From positions 1 through 33,379 of the forward strand of contig JAUNIY010000013.1 in the NCBI GenBank assembly GCA_030523305.1: a stretch of DNA of 33,379 nt, written 5' to 3'. This DNA comes from Eubacteriales bacterium (GTDB lineage Bacteria > Bacillota > Clostridia > Oscillospirales > Butyricicoccaceae). Positions within the stretch are counted from its first letter, which is position 1, and each line of letters starts with the position of its first letter. Positions 1 to 8,522 of this stretch are shown piece after piece. The notes under the pieces are model-generated. The model saw only the letters and a list, made by a program, of their open reading frames with translations. It did not search any database and was not told the origin of the DNA. The position numbers and the translations under genes were made by a program.

Positions 1-55
1 GACCCTTCAGGTCGCTTAATTAAAAAAATTTGTCTAACTTTTGGGGGGCACTTCA
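1..55. mobile_element. End of an IS3-family (IS150-like) insertion sequence, truncated by window edge
   Basis: Positions 31-55 begin TGTCTAACTTTTGGGG and end GCACTTCA. This resembles the terminal inverted repeat of IS150-group IS3 elements, whose ends typically read like TGTACTGCACCCAAAAAGTTAGACA on the other strand. Positions 1-13 form a small GACC-CTTCA-GGTC hairpin followed by an A/T run, as expected just past a transposase gene. The rest of the element would lie left of the window, so neither the transposase nor a target-site duplication can be checked. Assignment rests on recalled family consensus. Confidence 0.5.
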
Positions 56-146
56 TACCAGCAGGTGGGAGCATTTTTTACAAAAAATCTGCGGAAACAC
101 AGCCGGAAGCATACACTCTGACACTGCATAGAGCTGTAAGATACCG

Positions 147-1043
147 TCAGTTTTCATTGTATGCCCGGTCGATCAGCGGTTTTGCTTTTTCCAAATCGGC
201 ATGGTTTTGCAGATGCAGTTCTACCGGACCGCAGCCCCAATGCCCAATCTTGGTCACATCCCTGGAAAATCCTTCCTCAAATGTCACGGAATTGACATCC
301 AGCGGGAGATTGACAACCAGCTTTTTTCGCTGTGCAATCACAGTGACCACATTTTTGATCTTCTTAAACGCAGCATATAACTTCAAATGGGTCTCACTGA
401 TGTCATCGCCGAGGCTCAAAATGTAATTGGCCAGATCCTGATACAAGACCTGTATGGTTTTATCCGCGCCGGCAAGCTGCTCATCAAACGTTTTATCCGC
501 TGCCCTTACCCGTGCGGAAGCGGGATGATATTCTGGGATCGCTGCCGCAATGTTCTCATTGATCTGTTCAAACATCAATAGATCGTCGCCAAATTTTTTA
601 TATCGGATCAGGCTGATATTGCGGTTCATCTGCTTGATGGCCGATTCGTCATATTTGGTAAAATCACCTGCGATGCAAATCACGCGGGGCATGGTCCAGT
701 CTATTTGATCCGCAAATTCCAGCCCCAGCTTCTCTATGACAAGCACTTTAAAGCTGTCCTTGTGATCCAGCAGCCAGTTCAAATAAAACAACCCTTGATT
801 GATGACATTTTCTTTGATCGACCGTTTGTATTCAAAAATAACCGGACAATGGTTTTCATCGATACCGATGCTGTCCATCCGCCCGCCGTCTGTCGTACGA
901 TATTCGGAATCGAGAAATGTGACGCCAAAAAACGTCTCCATATTATTTTCGATCACTGTCTGTAATTCTTTTTCCAAGGTAACGGTACCGCTTTGGTATT
1001 CGCGCACAGTGCCACTGATCTGAAACAGCTTGATATCGGCCAT
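147..1043 (-). CDS. PD-(D/E)XK nuclease-like protein with C-terminal DUF5655 domain
   Basis: 298 residues, starting at an ATG 7 nt after GGAGGGG. The N-terminal half shows a PD-(D/E)XK-like core: D57 in GGRMD, then E71 and K73 in the strand VIFEYKR. This is the metal-binding arrangement of restriction-type and NucS/DUF91-type nucleases. Residues from about 195 to 295 match the DUF5655 pattern, ending in VELHLQNHADLEKAKPLIDRAY. Proteins of this architecture are annotated only by domain; a nucleic-acid role is inferred from the fold. It stands alone, reading toward the IS end at 1-55, with no methyltransferase or partner gene beside it. A classical restriction pair is therefore not supported. 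It could equally be a repair enzyme or a defence gene. Confidence 0.8.
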   Translation of the reverse strand: MADIKLFQISGTVREYQSGTVTLEKELQTVIENNMETFFGVTFLDSEYRTTDGGRMDSIGIDENHCPVIFEYKRSIKENVINQGLFYLNWLLDHKDSFKVLVIEKLGLEFADQIDWTMPRVICIAGDFTKYDESAIKQMNRNISLIRYKKFGDDLLMFEQINENIAAAIPEYHPASARVRAADKTFDEQLAGADKTIQVLYQDLANYILSLGDDISETHLKLYAAFKKIKNVVTVIAQRKKLVVNLPLDVNSVTFEEGFSRDVTKIGHWGCGPVELHLQNHADLEKAKPLIDRAYNEN

Positions 1044-1271
1044 ACCATGCCCCTCCTCTCATGATGTATCCCCCGCTGTCGTTCGGACAGCGGTCGGCTC
1101 CGCCGCCCCTGCATGTTGTCGGAGGGTACGTGCGGTAACATCTCCAGTTTACCGGATCCCGCCCGGAAAAGCAACGGTTCCCACAGATTTTTGCAAAGTT
1201 TCGACAAAGCAAACGCGAAAAGCACAAAATATTGCGCAGCCCCGGCGACAAAAGAATGCCCGCGAAAATGG
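1044..1271. other. Intergenic region between divergent genes
   Basis: No coding region is supported here. The stretch holds a short hairpin, GCTGTC-GTTCG-GACAGC, at 1076-1092. That lies upstream of the nuclease-like gene and would fold in its leader or promoter region. No convincing promoter for that gene was found. Confidence 0.5.
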
Positions 1272-1300
1272 TTGCATTTGTGTGAAAAATCGCGTATAAT
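1272..1300 (+). promoter_or_regulatory. Sigma-A promoter of the glycerophosphodiesterase gene
   Basis: TTGCAT (1272-1277), 17-nt spacer, TATAAT (1295-1300). Transcription would start near 1307, leaving about 90 nt of leader before the gene at 1397. Confidence 0.75.
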
Positions 1301-1329
1301 AAAAGTACGCAAGGAGTTATTGGAGCAAA

Positions 1330-1370
1330 GCGCATGAAAAGGCTATGATGTCTTTTGATGTGCTTTTTTT
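1330..1370 (+). terminator. Intrinsic terminator inside the leader (candidate attenuator)
   Basis: The strand 1330-1341 pairs with 1352-1363 (six base pairs including a G-U, one G-G mismatch, five more base pairs) around a 10-nt loop. Seven T residues follow at 1364-1370. It lies between the promoter at 1272-1300 and the gene start at 1397, so it would stop transcription early unless bypassed. A five-codon reading frame (MKRL-stop) starts at 1334, eight nt after a GGAG, and overlaps the stem. A leader peptide is possible but unproven. Confidence 0.6.
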
Positions 1371-1396
1371 ATTGGAACAAGAAAGAGGCGATTACA

Positions 1397-2143
1397 ATGA
1401 AAAAACCGTTGTTGCTTGCACACCGTGGCTTTTCAGGAAACTATCCGGAAAACAGCCCGCTGGCGTTCCGCATGGCTGTGGAAAAAACCCAGGCGGACGG
1501 CTTTGAAAGCGATGTCCACATTACCAAAGACGGAGAACTGATTATTTTCCACGACGCGACGCTGGAGCGTACCTCCAACGGTACGGGCTGGATCCAGGAT
1601 CATACCTATGCGGAGCTGATGCAACTGGACATCGGCGCATGGAAATCTCCGGAATTTGCCGGTGAACGCATGTGGACCTTCGACCAGCTGCTGGATTTTT
1701 GCGATGAGACAAACATGCTGCTCAATATGGAACTGAAGAATTATGAAGTCTTTTACGAAGGGCTGGAACAGCGTGTGATCGACGCAATTTGCGCGCACAA
1801 GATGGAGGACAAGGTTTTCGTATCGTCCTTCAACCACATTTCCATGCAGGCGTTTAAAACCCTTTGCCCGGATATTGAAACTGGTCTGCTGTACGACAAG
1901 CCGCTTCTGGACATCGACCGCTACATCGAACGCTCCAACGCAGACAACATGCACCCGCGCTATATGCTGCTGCAATACCAGCCGGAACTGGTACAGCTGT
2001 ATCACGGCCGCGGCATGAAGGTGAATACCTGGACGGTCAACGACGAAGCAAATATGCGCGATATGATCGCGCGCGGTGTGGATTGCATCATTTCCAACCA
2101 TCCCGATGTGCTCTGCCGTGTGGCAACCGATATGTGTGGCTAA
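1397..2143 (+). CDS. Glycerophosphodiester phosphodiesterase
   Basis: 248 residues. The start at 1397 is preferred over an in-frame ATG at 1355, because it follows AAAGAGG with good spacing and gives the canonical N-terminus MKKPLLLAHRGFSG. Family catalytic residues are visible: H9-R10 in AHRG, E18, the E37/D39 pair in GFESDV, and H52 in IIFHD. The protein ends with the usual VDCIISNHPD segment. The family hydrolyses glycerophosphodiesters to glycerol-3-phosphate and an alcohol. No signal peptide is present, so it should be cytosolic, as for UgpQ-type enzymes. It is a single-gene unit with its own promoter, a leader terminator and a downstream terminator. Confidence 0.93.
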   Translation: MKKPLLLAHRGFSGNYPENSPLAFRMAVEKTQADGFESDVHITKDGELIIFHDATLERTSNGTGWIQDHTYAELMQLDIGAWKSPEFAGERMWTFDQLLDFCDETNMLLNMELKNYEVFYEGLEQRVIDAICAHKMEDKVFVSSFNHISMQAFKTLCPDIETGLLYDKPLLDIDRYIERSNADNMHPRYMLLQYQPELVQLYHGRGMKVNTWTVNDEANMRDMIARGVDCIISNHPDVLCRVATDMCG

Positions 2144-2151
2144 TATACCAC

Positions 2152-2187
2152 AAGGCTGCAAAGCTTGTCGCTTTGCAGCCTTGTTTT
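2152..2187. terminator. Intrinsic terminator after the glycerophosphodiesterase
   Basis: A perfect 13-bp stem (2152-2164 with 2170-2182) around TTGTC, followed by GTTTT. It sits between convergent genes. The T-run is on the plus strand, so it chiefly serves the upstream gene. Confidence 0.85.
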
Positions 2188-2223
2188 ATCCCATCCCGTG
2201 CGGCTTCTGCTGCTCAACGGGCG

Positions 2224-2745
2224 TTATTTTTCCAATGGGAGTTCGCGGAAGCAATCAAACCAAAATTCGATGCGTATGCCTCCGTCGATATCGATGGGCC
2301 TTCCCAGATCGGCATCATGCGCCGCCCGGATGTGAACCTGGTCCGCGGCCTGCATCAATTTGTGCAGCGTCAGCATATGCTCAGGATAGCAAAGTAATGT
2401 TTCTCCGGCAAAGCTGATGCATCCAGAAGATTCTTCGGTAGTATAAATATGTACGTTCAAGCTATGTTCTTTTGCGAAATCGACGCTTTGCTGTACAAGC
2501 CCTTTGAACGTAGCATATTTGAGCGGATCAAATATCGTGCGTTTGGGCTTCTGCTTTGGAAGGTACTGAAGCATCCATTGTATGATCTCCCGCTGCGTTT
2601 CCCTGCGCCAGATTTTCCGTTCTTCCTTCGTCATGCTTTCCAGTGCCTTTTTTTCCAAGGACTCCTGTTCTTTTCTGGCTTTTTGCTTCGCTTCTTCTTT
2701 CGCTTTCATTTCCGAATAAAAATATTCTTCTGCAACAACTTCCAT
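2224..2745 (-). CDS. Conserved-looking hypothetical protein with N-terminal coiled coil
   Basis: 173 residues; the start ATG follows GAGAGGCG. I do not recognise the family. Residues from about 8 to 50 are very rich in K, E, R and A, typical of a charged coiled coil. The C-terminal 100 residues are a mixed alpha/beta-looking segment ending in IRIEFWFDCFRELPLEK. No membrane segment or signal peptide is visible. It is divergent from the XRE regulator at 2949 and shares its palindrome-rich intergenic region, so control by that regulator is a reasonable inference. The -10 box for this gene lies within one of two direct repeats (2803-2846). Confidence 0.75.
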   Translation of the reverse strand: MEVVAEEYFYSEMKAKEEAKQKARKEQESLEKKALESMTKEERKIWRRETQREIIQWMLQYLPKQKPKRTIFDPLKYATFKGLVQQSVDFAKEHSLNVHIYTTEESSGCISFAGETLLCYPEHMLTLHKLMQAADQVHIRAAHDADLGRPIDIDGGIRIEFWFDCFRELPLEK

Positions 2746-2802
2746 CGTTTTCGCCTCTCTTTCATCGCATCGTCTCTCGATGACAAATTTTGGATTGTTT
2801 TT

Positions 2803-2846
2803 ATTATATCACTAATCAGGCAATTTGTATGCATTATTTCACTAAT
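2803..2846 (-). promoter_or_regulatory. Extended -10 promoter overlapped by a direct repeat
   Basis: On the minus strand TGATATAAT (TATAAT at 2808-2803) gives an extended -10 box for the 2745 gene. On the plus strand the 14-mer ATTATATCACTAAT (2803-2816) recurs with one change as ATTATTTCACTAAT (2833-2846). The repeats are exactly 30 bp apart, close to three helical turns. One copy covers the -10 and the other the region near -40, as expected for repressor half-sites. Confidence 0.55.
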
Positions 2847-2880
2847 AATTTAAATTATCCATGCAGACTGCATGGATAAT
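2845..2880. promoter_or_regulatory. Overlapping perfect palindromes, candidate XRE operator
   Basis: ATTATCCATGCAG (2854-2866), one central A, then its exact reverse complement (2868-2880) make a 27-bp perfect palindrome. A second perfect 14-bp palindrome, ATAATTTAAATTAT, at 2845-2858 overlaps its left end. No T-run follows the larger palindrome, and it stands between divergent promoters. A protein-binding site is therefore more likely than a terminator. Confidence 0.6.
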
Positions 2881-2883
2881 ACA

Positions 2884-2912
2884 TTCAAGGTGCCGCATAT
2901 TTTTACTATAAT
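2884..2912 (+). promoter_or_regulatory. Promoter of the XRE regulator gene
   Basis: TTCAAG (2884-2889), 17-nt spacer, TATAAT (2907-2912). The -35 begins four bp after the 27-bp palindrome, so a protein bound there would abut the promoter. Confidence 0.55.
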
Positions 2913-2948
2913 AGGGGCATTATTATTTTTGAATCGTGGTGATATGCA

Positions 2949-3317
2949 GTGCAAAGGGTTATAGACTTTAAAAAGGTTGGAAAACGGATCAAAACCGCTC
3001 GGGAACAAAAGCATTTTACGCAGGAGCAGCTCGGCGCCCTATGCAAATGCACCAACAATCACCTGAGCCATTTGGAAACCGGGCAATCCAAGCCGTCGCT
3101 TGAAATGCTGCTCCAGCTGAGCAACGCGCTGGATAAGGATTTGAATTACTTCGTTTTGGATACGCCGTATATTGCACCCAACTGCGTCATCGATATGGAA
3201 ATCGCTCCAAAGCTGCATCAGTGCGATGCCAGCACATTGGTTGCCGTCAATGAAGTCATCGATATCCTGCTCAAACAGCAACGCGATTTGTCAAACAAAT
3301 ACATGATGATCGAATAA
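2949..3317 (+). CDS. XRE-family helix-turn-helix transcriptional regulator
   Basis: 122 residues, starting at GTG 2949 behind GGTGAT. An ATG at 2944 is out of frame and closes at once. Residues 11-66 form a standard Cro/CI helix-turn-helix: IKTAREQKHFTQEQLG, then NHLSHLETGQSKPS, then LLQLSNALDKDLNYFV. The C-terminal half (about 67-122) is short, without a peptidase or cupin domain, and probably mediates dimerisation. The gene is divergent from the coiled-coil gene. The 27-bp palindrome immediately upstream makes autoregulation likely, though this is inferred from position only. Confidence 0.9.
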   Translation: MQRVIDFKKVGKRIKTAREQKHFTQEQLGALCKCTNNHLSHLETGQSKPSLEMLLQLSNALDKDLNYFVLDTPYIAPNCVIDMEIAPKLHQCDASTLVAVNEVIDILLKQQRDLSNKYMMIE

Positions 3318-3334
3318 CACGGTTTTATCGTGTC

Positions 3335-3399
3335 ATACTATAGTATACACCATTGTGATTATATCCACAATACCGATTTATATGTTCCATCCTTATAAT
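3335..3399. promoter_or_regulatory. Small palindromes and -10-like box before the mini-XRE gene
   Basis: ATACTATAGTAT (3335-3346) is a perfect 12-bp palindrome. ATTGTG (3352-3357) and CACAAT (3366-3371) form an inverted repeat with an 8-nt spacer. TATAAT at 3394-3399 could be a -10 box, but no convincing -35 is seen. The region lies between the two XRE genes. Confidence 0.35.
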
Positions 3400-3468
3400 G
3401 AAATCAAGTGGAGGCGCGCAGCCGCATCGTGCGCTCCCAAGCGAGATTTGACCGGGGTGGTGGTGTGC

Positions 3469-3666
3469 ATGATTGATTTCAGTCCGTTATGGGCGACCAT
3501 GAAAGCAAAACATGTCACACAATACCAATTGCTTCAGCGCGGGATTGACAACAAAACCCTGGATTCCTTTAAGAAAAACAAAAACATTACGCTTTTGACG
3601 CTGGAAAAGCTATGCCGCATCCTGGACTGCACGCCGAACGATATCGTACAATTCCTGGATGACTGA
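3469..3666 (+). CDS. Small XRE/Cro-type helix-turn-helix protein
   Basis: 65 residues from ATG 3469. A longer in-frame extension to 3355 exists, but it is not typical of the family and lacks a ribosome binding site, whereas GGGGTGGTGG precedes 3469. The protein is almost entirely a helix-turn-helix of the short Cro/YozG-like type: LWATMKAKHVTQYQLLQRG, then NKTLDSFKKNKNITLLTLEKLCRILDCTPNDIVQFL. Such proteins bind DNA as dimers and often act on nearby genes. It follows another XRE gene and precedes a bidirectional terminator. Its target cannot be told from the sequence. Confidence 0.85.
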   Translation: MIDFSPLWATMKAKHVTQYQLLQRGIDNKTLDSFKKNKNITLLTLEKLCRILDCTPNDIVQFLDD

Positions 3667-3735
3667 CGCGATGATACCCTTCCGCCTGTCCCGGCACCCC
3701 CGAAGCTGTCCACAAAAACAGACGCAGCCTGAAAG

Positions 3736-3777
3736 AAAAAGACATTTCCGCCGCTTTGGTTTGGAAATGTCTTTTTT
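3736..3777. terminator. Bidirectional intrinsic terminator
   Basis: AAAAAGACATTTCC (3736-3749) pairs with GGAAATGTCTTTTT (3763-3776) across a 13-nt loop. A/T runs on both sides let it serve the mini-XRE gene (plus) and the SDR gene (minus). Confidence 0.85.
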
Positions 3778-3778
3778 G

Positions 3779-4537
3779 TCATTTGTTTTTACCGGATTGG
3801 ATGTGGTGCACAATGCGCAGCAGCGGCTTTTCCGGGACAAACCGCGAAGCAGCTGCGCCGAGCCGGGTCATCGTCCCAGGTAGGATGAGCAGCTGTCCGG
3901 CGAGCGCCTGGCGCACAGCAATCTTTGCGACATAGTGGCTTGGGAGCGCTTTGACGGAAAACCCGCGGATCCCGGCGCGCCGATTGAATTCTGTATCCAC
4001 TGGCCCGGGGCACAGGCAACTAATCGTGACCGGGCTTCCTTCCCGGCGCAGCTCTTCATAAATCGCTTCGCTCAGGCGCACGACATAATTCTTGGTTGCA
4101 TAGTACGTGGAAAGCAGCGGCCCCGCCATGAACCCGGCGAACGAGGCAACGTTTAAAATATGCCCGCTGCCCTGCGCAAGAAAGTCCCGCAGAAACAATT
4201 TGGTTAAAATATGTACCGCCTTGACATTGACGTCGATCATCTGCATTTCGCGGTCCAGATCGGTGTCGGAAAACCGGCCGTATAGACCGAAACCGGCAGC
4301 GTTGACCAAAAAGCTGACATCCTGTCCCCTGGTGTGCTCATACAGCCAACGGCAGTTGTCTTCACGGGAAACATCGCAGACATAAATGCGGCACGGCGTG
4401 CCCAGTTCGCGCGACAGCTGTTCCAAGCGATCGCGGCGCCGCGCTACCAACAGCAAACGCCAGCCGCGTCGGCTCAGCTCACGGGCGATATCACGCCCTA
4501 TGCCGGACGATGCCCCAGTAATCAATGCAGTTTTCAT
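3779..4537 (-). CDS. Short-chain dehydrogenase/reductase (SDR)
   Basis: 252 residues from ATG 4537, which has GGGAG seven nt upstream; an ATG two codons earlier (4543) is possible. Classical SDR features: cofactor motif TGASSGIG (7-14), NAAG (79-82), catalytic S132, Y145 and K149 in YYATK, and the PG motif in CPGPVDTEF. The basic residues after the glycine motif and in VARRRDRL (31-38) suggest NADPH preference. The long C-terminus after residue 200 resembles the DltE/YqjQ-type group of uncharacterised SDRs. The substrate cannot be predicted. A single-gene unit on the minus strand with its own promoter. Confidence 0.92.
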   Translation of the reverse strand: MKTALITGASSGIGRDIARELSRRGWRLLLVARRRDRLEQLSRELGTPCRIYVCDVSREDNCRWLYEHTRGQDVSFLVNAAGFGLYGRFSDTDLDREMQMIDVNVKAVHILTKLFLRDFLAQGSGHILNVASFAGFMAGPLLSTYYATKNYVVRLSEAIYEELRREGSPVTISCLCPGPVDTEFNRRAGIRGFSVKALPSHYVAKIAVRQALAGQLLILPGTMTRLGAAASRFVPEKPLLRIVHHIQSGKNK

Positions 4538-4570
4538 CCTCATGCTCCCTTCCAAAGGTTCTTTGCTGTT

Positions 4571-4599
4571 ATTATAGCATGTCCAGATCGCTTTGCCTA
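4571..4599 (-). promoter_or_regulatory. Promoter of the SDR gene
   Basis: On the minus strand TAGGCA (4599-4594), 17-nt spacer, TATAAT (4576-4571), with a TG one nt before the -10 (extended form). The 5' leader would be about 27 nt. Confidence 0.65.
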
Positions 4600-4661
4600 T
4601 AAGAGCATAAATATGCGGAAGCTGGCACAAGCTACATGCAGATGAAAATGGCCAAAAAATC

Positions 4662-4726
4662 TGTGTATAACCATGTGCAAAACAGTGATTTTTCCATTTT
4701 TGCAATGGTTTTACAAATTATTCACA
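4662..4726. promoter_or_regulatory. Two inverted DnaA-box-like 9-mers upstream of hrcA
   Basis: TTATACACA on the minus strand (4670-4662) and TTATTCACA on the plus strand (4718-4726) both match the DnaA-box consensus TTATNCACA. They face each other across an AT-rich 47-bp stretch, just upstream of the hrcA promoter. Binding is not established. Confidence 0.35.
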
Positions 4727-4745
4727 GAAAATCCGAGTGTTTCGC

Positions 4746-4774
4746 TTGACAAGGCGCGGGTTGGGTGGTATCTT
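4746..4774 (+). promoter_or_regulatory. Sigma-A promoter of the hrcA-grpE-dnaK-dnaJ operon
   Basis: TTGACA (4746-4751), 17-nt spacer, TATCTT (4769-4774). The expected start site near 4781 falls at the left edge of the CIRCE element. Confidence 0.85.
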
Positions 4775-4778
4775 GTAT

Positions 4779-4805
4779 TTAGCACTCGGGGAGTGTGAGT
4801 GCTAA
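4779..4805. promoter_or_regulatory. CIRCE operator (HrcA binding site)
   Basis: TTAGCACTC (4779-4787), 9-nt spacer, GAGTGCTAA (4797-4805). This is a perfect match to the CIRCE consensus bound by HrcA. It overlaps the predicted transcription start, so bound repressor would block initiation. Confidence 0.97.
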
Positions 4806-4859
4806 CACTCAAAAACACATAGTGCCAAAGCACCCGGAATCCATCAGGAGGTGATACCG

Positions 4860-5906
4860 GTGGAGCTGTCCGCACGAAAAAAACTGATTTTAAAAACCGT
4901 CATCAGCGACTATATCCGCACGGCGGAGCCGGTAGGCTCCAAAGCGTTGGCAAGTCGGCCCGAGCTGCGGTTCTCCTCAGCAACCATCCGCAATGAGATG
5001 AGCGAGCTGGAGGAGATGGGCTTTTTGGAAAAGCCGCATACCTCAGCCGGACGGATCCCATCCCCAGCAGGCTACCGGCTGTATGTAGATGAGCTGATGC
5101 GGACGCCGGATCTGAGCGCGGCGGATATCGACCGCATCAATTCGGTGACCAAGCTCAAGGTAAAGGAACTCGACCGCATGGTCTCGGAGGCCGGGAAGCT
5201 GATTTCCAACCTCACGGATTACACCACGCTGGCGGTGACCCCGTACATGCAGCGCGTCACCATACGCAAATTCCAGATCATCTGCGTGAGCTCGTTGGAT
5301 TTTGTCATTGTCGTTGTCACAGACAGCGGCGTCGTGAAAAACAAAATGCTGCGCACCGCAACGCCGGTGTCAGCAGAGGAAGCGGAGCTTCTCACATATG
5401 TGCTCAACCAGACGCTGACCGATATCCCGATCGACGCGATCACGCCGGAGCGGTTCGATATCGTCCGGCGGGCGGCAGGCGTCACTGCGCTGCTGTCCCT
5501 CGTTGGCCAGTTCCTCGACGAGTTTGTGGAGGAAATGAGCCATCAAAAGGTATTTTTGCAGGGCGCATCCAAGCTGCTGGCATATCCGGAATACCACGAT
5601 GTGCACAAGGCGCAGGAGCTGCTGGATTTCATCTCGGATGAGAACAACGTCCCGGCGCTGCGCACCTTTACACGCGATATCGACGGCGTGCGCATTACCA
5701 TCGGCCCGGAAAACGGGAGCGGCCCGCTGCAAAACGCCAGCATGGTATACGCCACATACAACATCGGCAGCATCGGGCGCGGCCTGATCGGCATCGTCGG
5801 CCCGACGCGCATGGACTACGCACGGCTTTCCGCGCGGCTTGCCTTGTTCTCCAAGGGACTGAACCGGCTGATTGCCGAAACATTCTTTGAAGATGACGAC
5901 AAGTGA
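4860..5906 (+). CDS. hrcA: Heat-inducible transcription repressor HrcA
   Basis: 348 residues. The start is GTG 4860, eight nt after the GGAGG core of AGGAGGTGAT; a GTG at 4851 lies inside that ribosome binding site and is rejected. The N-terminal winged helix carries the family hallmarks SDYIRTAEPVGSKAL, FSSATIRNEMSELEEMGFLEKPHTSAGRIPS and YRLYVD. A GAF-like middle and C-terminal part ends in IGIVGPTRMDYARLSARL, another HrcA signature. HrcA represses chaperone genes by binding CIRCE and is kept active by GroEL, according to established work in Bacillus. It is first in its operon behind a perfect CIRCE, so it is autoregulated. Length is normal for the family. Confidence 0.98.
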   Translation: MELSARKKLILKTVISDYIRTAEPVGSKALASRPELRFSSATIRNEMSELEEMGFLEKPHTSAGRIPSPAGYRLYVDELMRTPDLSAADIDRINSVTKLKVKELDRMVSEAGKLISNLTDYTTLAVTPYMQRVTIRKFQIICVSSLDFVIVVVTDSGVVKNKMLRTATPVSAEEAELLTYVLNQTLTDIPIDAITPERFDIVRRAAGVTALLSLVGQFLDEFVEEMSHQKVFLQGASKLLAYPEYHDVHKAQELLDFISDENNVPALRTFTRDIDGVRITIGPENGSGPLQNASMVYATYNIGSIGRGLIGIVGPTRMDYARLSARLALFSKGLNRLIAETFFEDDDK

Positions 5907-5940
5907 GCGCATTGCTTGCATAGCATATTAGGATGGACTG

Positions 5941-5961
5941 CGCCGCAGCAAGCCTGCGGCG
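5941..5961 (+). other. Intercistronic hairpin between hrcA and grpE
   Basis: CGCCGCAG-CAAGC-CTGCGGCG, a perfect 8-bp stem ending just before the grpE ribosome binding site. There is no T-run, so it is not a terminator. It may act on mRNA stability or processing. Confidence 0.5.
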
Positions 5962-5977
5962 ATAGAGGAGGAACACC

Positions 5978-6523
5978 ATGGAAACCAAAGACAGCATCGA
6001 ACAGGAAACTGTTCAGCAGGAAGAAGAAACTGCTGCTGCCGGGCAGGCAAAGGCAGAGGACGCAGCGGAGCAGCCGCAGGAAACGGCGGAAGAAAAGCTG
6101 CAAAAGCAGCTCGATGAGCTGAATGACCGCTATATGCGTATGGCGGCGGAATATGACAACTACCGCAAACGCGCCATCAAGGAACGCGATATGATCCGTT
6201 CCGAAGCAACCGGCAAGGCGTTAACCGCCATCCTCCCGATTTATGACAATCTGGAGCGCGCGCTGGCGCAGGAAACGGCGGATATCGAATACAAAAAAGG
6301 CGTGGAAATGACCGCACGGCAGTTTGAATCCGCACTGGAATCCTTGGGTGTGGAAATCATTGCGGCGGAAGCCGGCAGTGCATTTGACCCCACAATCCAC
6401 AATGCAGTGATGCACGTGGAGGACGAGGAACTGGGAGAGAGCTGCATCGCAGAATGTTTCCAAAAGGGCTTCCGCCACGGCGATAAGATCATCCGTACCG
6501 CGATGGTCAAAGTCGCAAATTAA
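5978..6523 (+). CDS. grpE: Nucleotide exchange factor GrpE
   Basis: 181 residues; ATG behind GAGGAGG. An acidic, low-complexity N-terminus (about 1-40, rich in E, Q and A) is followed by a long helix with LDELNDRYMRMAAEYDNYRKRAIKERDMIRSEA. The C-terminal beta-wing domain contains FDPTIHNAVMHVEDEELGESCIAECFQKGFRHGDKIIRTAMVKV, which covers the GrpE signature. GrpE dimers release ADP from DnaK and so reset the chaperone cycle in the cytosol. It lies 71 nt after hrcA and 40 nt before dnaK, under the same CIRCE-controlled promoter. Confidence 0.98.
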   Translation: METKDSIEQETVQQEEETAAAGQAKAEDAAEQPQETAEEKLQKQLDELNDRYMRMAAEYDNYRKRAIKERDMIRSEATGKALTAILPIYDNLERALAQETADIEYKKGVEMTARQFESALESLGVEIIAAEAGSAFDPTIHNAVMHVEDEELGESCIAECFQKGFRHGDKIIRTAMVKVAN

Positions 6524-6551
6524 GTTGTAAAACATGATCTTTATCTTATAG

Positions 6552-8429
<1,878 letters not shown>

Positions 8430-8452
8430 TTGGAAACCAACCATCATACGGC

Positions 8453-8481
8453 AGGCAGACCGTCTTCGGGACGGTCTGCCT
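8453..8481 (+). terminator. Hairpin between dnaK and dnaJ (partial terminator or mRNA stabiliser)
   Basis: AGGCAGACCGTC (8453-8464), loop TTCGG, and the exact complement (8470-8481) form a 12-bp perfect stem. Only three T residues follow (8479-8483 region reads CCTTTG), so termination is likely partial. It could lower dnaJ output or protect the 3' end of dnaK mRNA. Confidence 0.65.
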
Positions 8482-8522
8482 TTGCGGTGTATATTCCCTT
8501 ATACATAGGAGGGTCATAGCAT

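Noticed and set aside
147..1043. Classical restriction-modification system
   Set aside because: No methyltransferase or specificity gene is visible next to the nuclease-like gene.
5941..5961. Hairpin before grpE considered as a terminator
   Set aside because: No T-run follows, and it lies immediately before a strong ribosome binding site.
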